Of a stretch of DNA of 64,000 nt, positions 20,272-27,672 are shown one piece after another; position 1 is the first letter of the stretch; every line of letters begins with the position of its first letter. A model generated the notes under the pieces. The model searched no databases, was not told the origin of the DNA, and worked only from the letters and a program-made list of their open reading frames with translations. Origin of the DNA: an uncultured Erythrobacter sp. (lineage in GTDB: Bacteria; Pseudomonadota; Alphaproteobacteria; Sphingomonadales; Sphingomonadaceae); contig CANKYK010000001.1 in NCBI GenBank assembly GCA_947488155.1, forward strand, positions 1,630,439 through 1,694,438, in the 5' to 3' direction. The translations under genes and the position numbers were made by a program.

Positions 20272-21276
20272 ATGCACGCACTGAGAACGACCAGCACGGC
20301 ATTGGCGGCTCTTGCGCTCAGTGCATGCTCATTGGCCAGCATCGGCAGCGATGCTCAGGCCTCCACTGCTGAAAACACTGCCGTGGTCACCAACATTCCT
20401 CGCGGTGAACAGCCTGCCAAATGCCCCAGCGAAGGCGCCGCCTTGCAAGTGTTGGGCAGCGGCGGACCGATTGCGGAGGCAGACCGTGCAGGCACCAGCT
20501 ATCTGCTGTGGATCGACGGCGAGGCGCGGCTGCTGATCGATGCGGGGCCCGGCAGTATCCTGAGGTTCGCTCAGGCAGGCGGTAAGGTCGCCACGCTCGA
20601 TGCGATATTGCTCACCCACTTGCATGGGGACCATGCTGGCGGCCTTGCAGGTATTCTGAACACTGGCGGGTTTGAAGGCCCCGGCTTGCCGCTGCTGGTT
20701 TACGGCCCCGATGGCGCGGAACGCTTCCCCGGCACCAGCGAATTTCTGGATCGCCTGCTTTCCAAAGATGGCGGCGCTTTCGCCTATCTCGGCGGTTATG
20801 ACGATGGCAGCGAGAATAAGCGCGAGCTGCTCGTTACTGATATCGTGGCCGATCAAGGCGTAGGCGCACCCGCAGGCCTGGACGTATCGAACGACTATTC
20901 GGTAATTGCCTATCCGGTGAACCATGCCGCCGCCCCGGCGCTGGGCTTTGCGGTGGAAGTGGGCGAGGCAAGTTTTGTCATCACCGGAGATCAAAGCGCG
21001 CAAAGCGAGCGCTTTGCCAGCGAGCTTACCGGTAGCAAACCCACGATCCTGTTCGCGCACCACGTGATCAATGGTCAGGCGGGCCAGCCGCGCGGTCTGC
21101 ACCGCACGCCAGAGGAAATTGGCGAGCTGGCGGGCGCAGTGGAGCCTGCGCGCGTGGTGCTAACGCATAATATGAAGCGGTCATTGGATGATCTGGAAAA
21201 TGGCCTTGCCGCGATTGCCAAGAGTTACTCTGGCCCCGTCAGCGTCGCTGAAGATCTCGATTGCTATGCGCTTTGA
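20272..21276 (+). CDS. MBL-fold metallo-hydrolase lipoprotein
   Basis: A 334-residue protein with a lipobox ending in Cys19 (LSAC), so likely anchored in the cell envelope. The metallo-beta-lactamase motif HLHGDH is at residues 116-121; further ligands are in NHAAAPALGF and a C-terminal LTHNMK. The fold resembles ribonuclease Z/arylsulfatase-type MBL hydrolases. Substrate unknown. It follows the ABC ATPase gene with a good ribosome site (AAAGGAGAA) and is probably in the same operon. Confidence 0.88.
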   Translation: MHALRTTSTALAALALSACSLASIGSDAQASTAENTAVVTNIPRGEQPAKCPSEGAALQVLGSGGPIAEADRAGTSYLLWIDGEARLLIDAGPGSILRFAQAGGKVATLDAILLTHLHGDHAGGLAGILNTGGFEGPGLPLLVYGPDGAERFPGTSEFLDRLLSKDGGAFAYLGGYDDGSENKRELLVTDIVADQGVGAPAGLDVSNDYSVIAYPVNHAAAPALGFAVEVGEASFVITGDQSAQSERFASELTGSKPTILFAHHVINGQAGQPRGLHRTPEEIGELAGAVEPARVVLTHNMKRSLDDLENGLAAIAKSYSGPVSVAEDLDCYAL

Positions 21277-21390
21277 TCGTCTTGTCGCGGTCTAAGCTGT
21301 AGGCTTACAGCGCCGCAGTAGGACAGCCATGACGCACAATGACTGACGACATCTTATCCCATAGGTGAGTCTAAGGTCACTGGCCGCGTT

Positions 21391-21428
21391 GTTACCGCTA
21401 TGAAACTCTTATGAAACCATACGGTAAC
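21391..21428. repeat. Inverted repeat in a short intergenic gap
   Basis: GTTACCG (21391-21397) and CGGTAAC (21422-21428) pair perfectly; the 24-base loop repeats TATGAAAC-like words. It is about 115 bases beyond the MBL gene and about 90 before the small membrane protein gene. Regulatory site or terminator, not decided. Confidence 0.4.
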
Positions 21429-21519
21429 AGCAAACTAGCCAAACGGGTTCGACACGTTATTGAGGAATGGACTTGCCCGCTATGCGCGCTCGTCAGCGAA
21501 ACGGTTTAGGAGTAAATTG

Positions 21520-21738
21520 ATGGCAGAACAAAAATCACCCGAGGAAATCGCGGTTTTGATGAGAAAGCTCAGGATAGTTCCGGGCATTGCAGCGATTATT
21601 GGTGTTGTTCTGGCGATTACCGGTAGCGAATTTACCACTTGGTTCCCAATCATTTGTGTCGGCATCGGGATGTTTTTAGGGTGGTCCCAAATCACAACCA
21701 AAATGATTGACAATCTTGAAAAGCAAAAGGAAAAATAA
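21520..21738 (+). CDS. Small membrane protein, 72 residues
   Basis: From the ATG at 21520 (ribosome site TTAGGAG) the protein has a charged N-terminus (MAEQKSPEEIAVLMRKLR), two membrane helices (about residues 20-36 and 42-57) and a charged tail ending KEK. It looks like a two-helix hairpin protein with both ends in the cytoplasm. No family recognised; lower GC than the neighbours. Confidence 0.6.
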   Translation: MAEQKSPEEIAVLMRKLRIVPGIAAIIGVVLAITGSEFTTWFPIICVGIGMFLGWSQITTKMIDNLEKQKEK

Positions 21739-21879
21739 CAGTATATGGCGTCCGTCGTTGGTCGATGGTCGATGGTTCGCTTAAGCACTGTAGCCTTCCT
21801 ATTCTCACCAGCTTGGGCAACTGGGATAGCGTGCAGATAGACGCCGCACTTGGACGCTCCACCTGGGCGGAGGATTATT

Positions 21880-23469
21880 TTGTCTGGACGTAAGGTGTAT
21901 GACATTATCGTTATCGGCTCTGGCGCGGCGGGCCTCACCGCTGCGCTCGCGCTGGCAGAGACCAAGCGCGTGCTGGTGCTGGCCAAGGGTTCGCTGACCG
22001 GCGGATCGACCGCGTGGGCACAGGGCGGGATCGCCGCCGTTCTGGATGCGGGCGACACGTTCGATAATCACGTGCGTGATACGATGGTGGCGGGCGCCGG
22101 CCTAAACGACCGTGAGACGGTGGAGTTTGTGATCGAGCAGGCGCCGGCGAGCATCGACCGTCTGGTTGAGCTGGGCGTGCCGTTCAACCAGGATTCCGGC
22201 GATCTGCATTTGACGCGCGAAGGCGGGCATTCGCATCGGCGGATCGTGCATGTTGATGATGCGACCGGCTGGGCGGTGCAAGAGGCGTTGCTCAACGCTG
22301 CGAACGCCAATCCGAACATCACCATGTTGGCCGGGCGGACCTGCATTGACCTTATCACGGATCGCCATCGCACCAGCTATTCCGGCGCAGGCCATGTCTG
22401 GGGCGTCTATGCTCTGAACGAGGAAACTGGTGAGGTCGAAAGCCATGTTGCGCGGGCGACCGTGCTGGCGGCGGGCGGCGCGGGGCGCGTCTATCAATTT
22501 TCCACCGCGCCGCGCGGGGCAACCGGTGATGGCATTGCGATGGCGTGGCGCGCGGGTGCCCGCGTCTCCAATATGGAGATGATGCAATTTCACCCGACGT
22601 GTCTGTATAATCTGGAGGTCAAAAACTTCCTCATCACAGAGGCGGTGCGCGGCGAGGGTGGGCATTTGCTGCACCCGGAAACTGGGCACCGGTTTATGGC
22701 GGATTACGATGCGGAGCGGATGGAGCTGGCCCCGCGCGATGTCGTGGCGCGCGCGATTGATGATCAGATTAAGCGCGATGGCCTCGACTATGTTCATCTC
22801 GACATTAGTCACCAGCCGCCGGAATTTGTGCGCGAGCATTTCCCGACCATTGATGAAAAGCTGACCGGGCTGGGGATCGATATGACGAGCCAGCCGATCC
22901 CGGTTGTCCCGGCCCAGCACTACACCTGCGGCGGGGTGGTCGTTGGCCTGGATGCGAGCACCGACCTGCCCGGCCTGTGGGCGGCGGGCGAATGCACTGA
23001 GAGCGGCCTGCACGGCGCGAACCGGCTGGCGTCAAACAGTCTGCTGGAATGCTTTGTTTACGGCGAAGCAGCGGCGTCAGACATTTTGTCCAAATGGGCT
23101 GACCTGCCGCAGCCGCCTGCGATCCGGGAGTGGGACGCGACCCGCGTGGCAGACAGCGACGAGCAAGTTGTCATCAAGCAAAACTGGACCGAAATCCGCC
23201 GGTTCATGTGGAACTATGTCGGGATCGTGCGCACCACCAAACGGCTGGAGCGCGCGGCCAACCGGATCGATCTGCTGAGCCAAGAGGTTGAGGATTATTA
23301 CGGCAGCTTTGTTGTCACCACCGACCTGATTGAGCTGCGCAATCTGCTTCAGGCGGCCAAGCTGATCGTAAGGAGCGCACTGGCGCGGCATGAAAGTCGG
23401 GGCCTGCACTACACGCTTGATTATCCGGAGATGGACGAGGTGCCGCAGGATACGGTGCTGGTGCCTTAG
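21880..23469 (+). CDS. nadB: L-aspartate oxidase
   Basis: A FAD flavoprotein of about 529 residues: N-terminal Rossmann motif IIVIGSGAAGLTAALA, the GGSTAWAQGGIAA segment, the ATVLAAGGAGRVY stretch, the FAD-domain ending GLHGANRLASNSLLECFVYG and the C-terminal helical bundle. It oxidises aspartate to iminoaspartate, the first step of de novo NAD synthesis with NadA. The likely start is the TTG at 21880, six bases after GGCGGAGGA; no ATG fits the conserved N-terminus. nadA and nadC are not in the window. Confidence 0.94.
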   Translation: MSGRKVYDIIVIGSGAAGLTAALALAETKRVLVLAKGSLTGGSTAWAQGGIAAVLDAGDTFDNHVRDTMVAGAGLNDRETVEFVIEQAPASIDRLVELGVPFNQDSGDLHLTREGGHSHRRIVHVDDATGWAVQEALLNAANANPNITMLAGRTCIDLITDRHRTSYSGAGHVWGVYALNEETGEVESHVARATVLAAGGAGRVYQFSTAPRGATGDGIAMAWRAGARVSNMEMMQFHPTCLYNLEVKNFLITEAVRGEGGHLLHPETGHRFMADYDAERMELAPRDVVARAIDDQIKRDGLDYVHLDISHQPPEFVREHFPTIDEKLTGLGIDMTSQPIPVVPAQHYTCGGVVVGLDASTDLPGLWAAGECTESGLHGANRLASNSLLECFVYGEAAASDILSKWADLPQPPAIREWDATRVADSDEQVVIKQNWTEIRRFMWNYVGIVRTTKRLERAANRIDLLSQEVEDYYGSFVVTTDLIELRNLLQAAKLIVRSALARHESRGLHYTLDYPEMDEVPQDTVLVP

Positions 23470-24008
23470 GCGGCGCTATCGACAATACCTCTCGCAATTG
23501 CGACTGAACAATACGACTGACCCTTGGTGAAGGTCACTTTAGCAGTGGCGATCACACTCGCTCCGATGCGCGCATGGTTCCATCCCATATCCGCTGCTCG
23601 GGCGATGTGATTGAACGGGGTTTCATCGTTGGGGCTTGCTCCGGGCAACCAGTTAAGCACGATACGCACAAGTGCGAGCTGATCTTCGCGCGTAGGACAA
23701 TCATTTCTGATCTTGGGGAACCCCAGCACAACCTCAGTGATCGGTCCGTCCTTCTTCTCGCGCCTCACATCCAGAACATGCCCCAAATCATTTCCTGCAT
23801 TTCTTGAAAGGCGCCTGACCAATCTGTCCGCATCGATGCTGTCGGGAAGCGCGATGGGTTCCTTCAATTGCGACCAATCAGGCCCAATTGATCTAGCCAT
23901 TTCGAGGGCGGCGTCCTCCGACGCGAACATCGACTGAGCCGCAACCTCGTTCGCGCAGGCCGAAAACGGAAGCAGGTTCAGAATCAATACAGGCAGACGT
24001 TTTAACAA
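23466..24008 (-). CDS. Hypothetical lipoprotein
   Basis: From a TTG at 24008, preceded by GAGGATGAC, the protein starts MLKRLPVLILNLLPFSAC, a short signal peptide with a lipobox-like FSAC. The mature part (about 160 residues) has no recognised domain; it contains charged helices and a pair of cysteines. A GTG at 24053 would add 15 residues in front. It overlaps the end of nadB by 4 bases in convergent orientation. Function unknown. Confidence 0.6.
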   Translation of the reverse strand: MLKRLPVLILNLLPFSACANEVAAQSMFASEDAALEMARSIGPDWSQLKEPIALPDSIDADRLVRRLSRNAGNDLGHVLDVRREKKDGPITEVVLGFPKIRNDCPTREDQLALVRIVLNWLPGASPNDETPFNHIARAADMGWNHARIGASVIATAKVTFTKGQSYCSVAIARGIVDSAA

Positions 24009-24085
24009 GTCATCCTCACATAAAGCGCCATTGGCACCGGGTTGATTAAGCACGCTTCCGGCGACAACATCAAGGAGCTTGACCG

Positions 24086-25039
24086 ATGAAGAAAAGCGTC
24101 ACTCTATTTGCGAGCGTCTTTTGCGGCTTTTTCTGTTCTGTTTCGCCTCTCGCCGCTCAATCCTCCGACCCCTCCGAACCCCCACCTCAAAACGCCATCG
24201 TCGTTACCGCTCAGCGTTCCGGTGCGCCGATGTGGACGATCGACACGGCAAGCGGCACTATCATTTTGGTCGGCGAGATTGCCGCCGTGCCCAAGGCAAC
24301 GCCTTGGCAGCCCGACCGGTTGAAAGAGGTTGCGGGCGAGGCGCAGCGCGTGATCATCCGCGCCCAGCCCAAGGTGTCTCCGGGCGATGTCTTCCGCCTG
24401 ATTTTCAGCGGCGGGAGCTTTACCAAGCTGCCCAAGAAATCGGTCGCGGCCGATTATCTCGATGAGGCGCAGCTGGCGCGGCTGAGCGCGCTGGAGACGA
24501 CTTATGACAAGGATTACGCCCGCGGCAGTTTCCTGATGACGGCGTTTGACCTGCTTGCGCGGCGGCTCGACTTTGATGATGAAACTACTAAAGATGCGAC
24601 TGACATCGTGCGCAAGGCGGCGGATAAGGCCGATGTGCCAATTATCCGCCCAGAGCGGTTTCGCGGCGAAGACCTGCTCGATGATCTGGCCGCGGCAGAG
24701 CCTGCCTCGCACATCCCGTGTCTGGAGGCGGCGATGACGGCGACGGAAATTGGGTCAGAGCTGATTGAGAAACGCGGTGATGATTGGCGCAGCTTTGATG
24801 TGCCCGCCGTGATGGCGAACCCGCTGGAGATTGCGCTGGGCCAATGCTGGCCGTGGGCGGATCAAGAACTGGGCACGGAAATACGCGACCAATGGACTGG
24901 TATGATTGCCGAGGCTGGCGGCGAGACGGGGGTGACATTGGCGGTTGTTCCCTTGCGCGTGCTGGCTGAGGAGAACGGCGTTCTCGATCAACTGGAGGCG
25001 GAAGGCTTCCCAGTCGCTGGGCCTGACTGGCGGCCTTGA
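24086..25039 (+). CDS. TraB/GumN family protein, exported
   Basis: A 317-residue protein with a Sec signal (to about residue 24, PLAAQS). The body starts with MWTIDTASGTIILVGEIAAVP, the GumN/TraB hallmark region in which the usual GxxH histidine is replaced here (GEIAAVP). A C-terminal stretch LAVVPLRVLAEENGVLDQLEAEGF matches the family's closing motif. The family is related to Tiki-like metalloproteases; with the histidine missing, this copy may be catalytically inactive. The start follows AAGGAGCTTGACCG. Confidence 0.75.
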   Translation: MKKSVTLFASVFCGFFCSVSPLAAQSSDPSEPPPQNAIVVTAQRSGAPMWTIDTASGTIILVGEIAAVPKATPWQPDRLKEVAGEAQRVIIRAQPKVSPGDVFRLIFSGGSFTKLPKKSVAADYLDEAQLARLSALETTYDKDYARGSFLMTAFDLLARRLDFDDETTKDATDIVRKAADKADVPIIRPERFRGEDLLDDLAAAEPASHIPCLEAAMTATEIGSELIEKRGDDWRSFDVPAVMANPLEIALGQCWPWADQELGTEIRDQWTGMIAEAGGETGVTLAVVPLRVLAEENGVLDQLEAEGFPVAGPDWRP

Positions 25040-25377
25040 ACGTGCTTGCCGGACCGCCGTCTCGCGCTGCGTACCCCCGCCGCCCTGGATAAGACGCCTT
25101 TCCCTTCGTCGGTCCATATTCCCCGCTCGCCGATCACAGCCGTCGTTCGTCCAGCCTGATCGCCCACTAAGCGAGCGGCAATTGCGTTGCCCCCAACCCT
25201 GTTCCAGTTTGCAATTGGACGCGAGCGGAAGATCCCCTGTGCTTTTCTCTTCCCGCTGAGTAGCACAAATCCGCCGCGTCCGATCGACCAAAGATGCCAT
25301 TGCACGAGTGTTGGGACTGTGCTCGGCGCTGACGGTCTCAAGGCCGATCATCCAGAGACCTTATAGAGGATGATCCA
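25040..25377. other. Intergenic stretch without a supported gene
   Basis: About 340 bases between the GumN-like and TonB-C-like genes. Open frames on both strands have arginine/serine-rich, non-protein-like translations and no ribosome site. Apart from the expected promoter of the next gene nothing specific is seen. Confidence 0.5.
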
Positions 25378-25881
25378 ATGAATTCCCTTACCAAACTAGC
25401 CGCCAGCAGCGCATTTGCGCTGATGCTGTCATTGCCTGCCGCTACCCCCGCACTGGCAGGCGGTGATGAGCCCATCGTTGTTCAATCCAAGCCTGCGATG
25501 GCGGAGTGGCGAGAGAAGACAACGCGCGATCTAAACCGTGCACTCTCGCATAGGCCGAGCTCAGCAAGGCTTCGGCCCAACAATGGTATCGTCCAGGTCA
25601 GCTTTACGTTGGGCGAAGACGGCAGGGCCGATAATATAAAGCTGTACAAGAGCGGCGCCAATTGGATCGCTGAGCGGCTGGCCAAGCGCGCGGTGCGCAA
25701 ACTCGACACGCTGGACGAAGTGCCCGTGGCGAACCGGGCGAAGGCGCGCTTTCTGGCCAGTATCATCTTTGCTGACAATGCCCATATCCATGATCGGCTG
25801 GCCGCCGAACTCAAAAAGTCAGAGCGCACCCGCCTGGCCTCGGCCGATGAGAGTCGCGAATTCATCACCGTCGGGATTTAA
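25378..25881 (+). CDS. Exported TonB C-terminal-domain-like protein
   Basis: A 167-residue protein with a Sec signal (cut near ALAGG, about residue 28). The segment GIVQVSFTLGEDGRADNIKLYKSG (paraphrased here by position, about residues 64-87) has the VxVxFxxxxDGxxxxxxxxxSSG-type pattern of the TonB C-terminal domain, but there is no transmembrane anchor or proline-rich spacer as in TonB itself. It is probably a periplasmic stand-alone domain. Ribosome site GAGGATGATCCA precedes the ATG. Confidence 0.65.
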   Translation: MNSLTKLAASSAFALMLSLPAATPALAGGDEPIVVQSKPAMAEWREKTTRDLNRALSHRPSSARLRPNNGIVQVSFTLGEDGRADNIKLYKSGANWIAERLAKRAVRKLDTLDEVPVANRAKARFLASIIFADNAHIHDRLAAELKKSERTRLASADESREFITVGI

Positions 25882-26049
25882 GTGGCCTGATGCTTTTCTC
25901 AGTTGCCGCCTCGGCGGCATGACCCGCGCCCGCCTCTTGCCAAAACAAGGGGCGGGTTGCGGTGCGTGGCTTTGGCTTCCCTTACGTCATCTTGCCCGGG
26001 CAGAATCGCGTGTTATCGTCATTCGTAAGAATGAGAGGAAACACCCAAT

Positions 26050-26958
26050 ATGCCCAGCATCACCGCCAATGGAATTGAACTGTTTTACGAAGAGCATGGC
26101 GAAGCGGGCCATCCACCCTTGTTGCTGGTGATGGGGCTGGGCGCGCAAATGACCTTGTGGCCGATTGAGCTGGTTGAGGCGCTGGTGGCCAAGGGGCACC
26201 GCGTGATCCGCTATGACAATCGCGACATTGGCTTGTCTCAAAAATTTGAAGGTGCGAAGGCGCCCGGCGTGGTGTGGCAGGTGCTGCGCGCAAAGATCGG
26301 CTGGCCCGCAAAGGTGCCTTACACGCTGAAAGATATGGCCGATGATGGCGCGGCCTTGCTCGATGCCTTAGGCATCGACCAGGCACATGTGGTTGGCGCA
26401 AGCATGGGCGGGATGATCGCGCAATTGATGGCGGTGCATCATGGGCACAAGCTGCTCTCGCTAACCTCGATTTTCTCCACCACGGGCGATCCCAAATTGC
26501 CTCAGGCGGACAAGCAGGCGATTGAAACACTCACAGCGCCGCTGACTTCCATGGAGGAAGAGTATCTGGTCGAACACGGGATGAAGGTGGTGCAGGCGAT
26601 TGGATCGCCCGGCTACCGCGCCGATCCCGATTGGCAGCGTGAGCGAGTGCGCGCCGGGGTCCAGCGCAGCGTCTATCCCGCTGGCCTGCCGCGCCAGCTT
26701 GCCGCGATCATTGACGATGGCGACCGCACTGCCCGGCTGGCCAGTGTCAGCACGCCGACATTGGTGCTGCACGGTGAGGATGATCCGCTGGTAAAGGTCG
26801 AAGGCGGCCGCGCAACCGCAGCGGCGATCAAAGGCGCAAAGCTGGTAACGATCCCCGGCTGGGGCCATGATCTGCCGGTGCCGCTGATTGATCAGATCGC
26901 AGGCGAGATCGCCGAACATGCTGCGTCGGCCAGTGCCAGTGAAACGGTCGCGGCTTAG
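26050..26958 (+). CDS. Alpha/beta hydrolase
   Basis: A 302-residue alpha/beta-fold hydrolase. Oxyanion region LLLVMGLGAQ, nucleophile elbow GASMGG (about residues 117-122), acid in LHGEDDPLV and the catalytic histidine in GWGHD. Similar to the broad family of esterases/haloalkane-dehalogenase-like hydrolases; substrate not predictable. Ribosome site GAGAGGAAACACCC precedes the ATG. The remnant of an NrtS-like gene lies immediately downstream on the opposite strand. Confidence 0.9.
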   Translation: MPSITANGIELFYEEHGEAGHPPLLLVMGLGAQMTLWPIELVEALVAKGHRVIRYDNRDIGLSQKFEGAKAPGVVWQVLRAKIGWPAKVPYTLKDMADDGAALLDALGIDQAHVVGASMGGMIAQLMAVHHGHKLLSLTSIFSTTGDPKLPQADKQAIETLTAPLTSMEEEYLVEHGMKVVQAIGSPGYRADPDWQRERVRAGVQRSVYPAGLPRQLAAIIDDGDRTARLASVSTPTLVLHGEDDPLVKVEGGRATAAAIKGAKLVTIPGWGHDLPVPLIDQIAGEIAEHAASASASETVAA

Positions 26959-26970
26959 GGTCAGGACGCA

Positions 26971-27087
26971 TTAATCGCATGAGCCGTGATTGATAGCGGT
27001 CAATGCGGTGCCGACCACCACCGACACGCCAAAAGAGCGCTTTAACACGGATCCGCTAAAGCTGCGCTGGAGCGCTGATCTGTTCAT
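26971..27087 (-). pseudogene. Truncated NrtS-like (nitrate/nitrite transporter) remnant
   Basis: A 38-codon frame whose product has a charged N-terminus, then VSVVVGTALTAINHGS, matching the first membrane helix of the small NrtS nitrate/nitrite transporter family (pattern ...VVGTxLxxINHG...). NrtS proteins are about 70-90 residues; here a stop follows right after the first helix, 12 bases before the end of the convergent hydrolase gene, and the second helix is absent. A weak ribosome site (GAGGG, about 15 bases upstream) is present. Either a decayed gene or a microprotein. Confidence 0.55.
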
Positions 27088-27585
27088 TGCGTCTCGCTCG
27101 CCCTCATGATCAGGGGACGCCTGCGTCATTTTGCGACTGCAGGCTCAGGCATATTCAAAAATTGCGCGGTTCGATTCGAATGATTCAAAGGGTCTTCATC
27201 ACGGTTTTGCCCGCAAAAATTTTTTCGCAGATTCATTTTAGGGCTTGCGCGTTTGACGACCCTAGCATTTCCGGCGCGTCGCGGCGTTGCAGCGATATAA
27301 CACACCAGCCGTTTGAGCCGATCGACATGGTAAATTTACATTTACCCTCTTGCGTCTGAGGCCCCTCTGATTCAGTATTTAGTGGTTCTTGCCGCAAGGA
27401 CACCCACAAGACCTAGTTAAAGTCAGGCGCAGACACCATATCTGCGATGGGGGCAGATTCGGTCTGAAGATGGGGCAAAATGCGGCTGGGGCTGTGGGTA
27501 GCGGGGATAAGTAATCCGCGCCCTGGGGTACTTTTAATGCTAGGTGGGACACGTCCTGCCGAGTCGAACACATAAAGAACATCGC
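27088..27585. other. Upstream region of nrdA
   Basis: About 500 bases with no supported gene. AT-rich parts near 27160-27240 probably contain a promoter. I looked for paired NrdR boxes (ACAC-rich 16-base palindromes) and for a cobalamin riboswitch and found neither in a convincing form. Confidence 0.5.
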
Positions 27586-27672
27586 ATGGGTAAGGATAAA
27601 ACCACTGCGAGGCATAAGCGGGGCAAGGATAAATGGATTTTCGGAACGGAGACGATGCAGCCATGGGTGTGA
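27586..27672 (+). CDS. Possible upstream mini-ORF overlapping the nrdA start
   Basis: A 28-codon frame (MGKDKTTARHKRGKDKW...) starts 47 bases before nrdA and ends 40 bases inside it in another frame. It is very basic. The sequence GG(T/C)AAGGATAAA occurs twice, at 27598 minus 10 to 27600 inside this frame and again as the nrdA ribosome site directly before 27633. It could couple or tune nrdA translation; it lacks a ribosome site of its own. Confidence 0.25.
   Translation: MGKDKTTARHKRGKDKWIFGTETMQPWV

Noticed and set aside
22102..23013. A 303-codon minus-strand open frame antisense to nadB
   Set aside because: NadB motifs are clear on the plus strand; the opposite product is Arg/His-rich with no domain.
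25040..25377. Open frames on both strands in this gap
   Set aside because: Ser/Arg-rich products with no ribosome site or similarity to a known fold.
26960..27632. NrdR boxes or a cobalamin riboswitch before nrdA
   Set aside because: I looked for the paired ACAC-type 16-base boxes and for the conserved B12-box; only loose AT-rich words were found.
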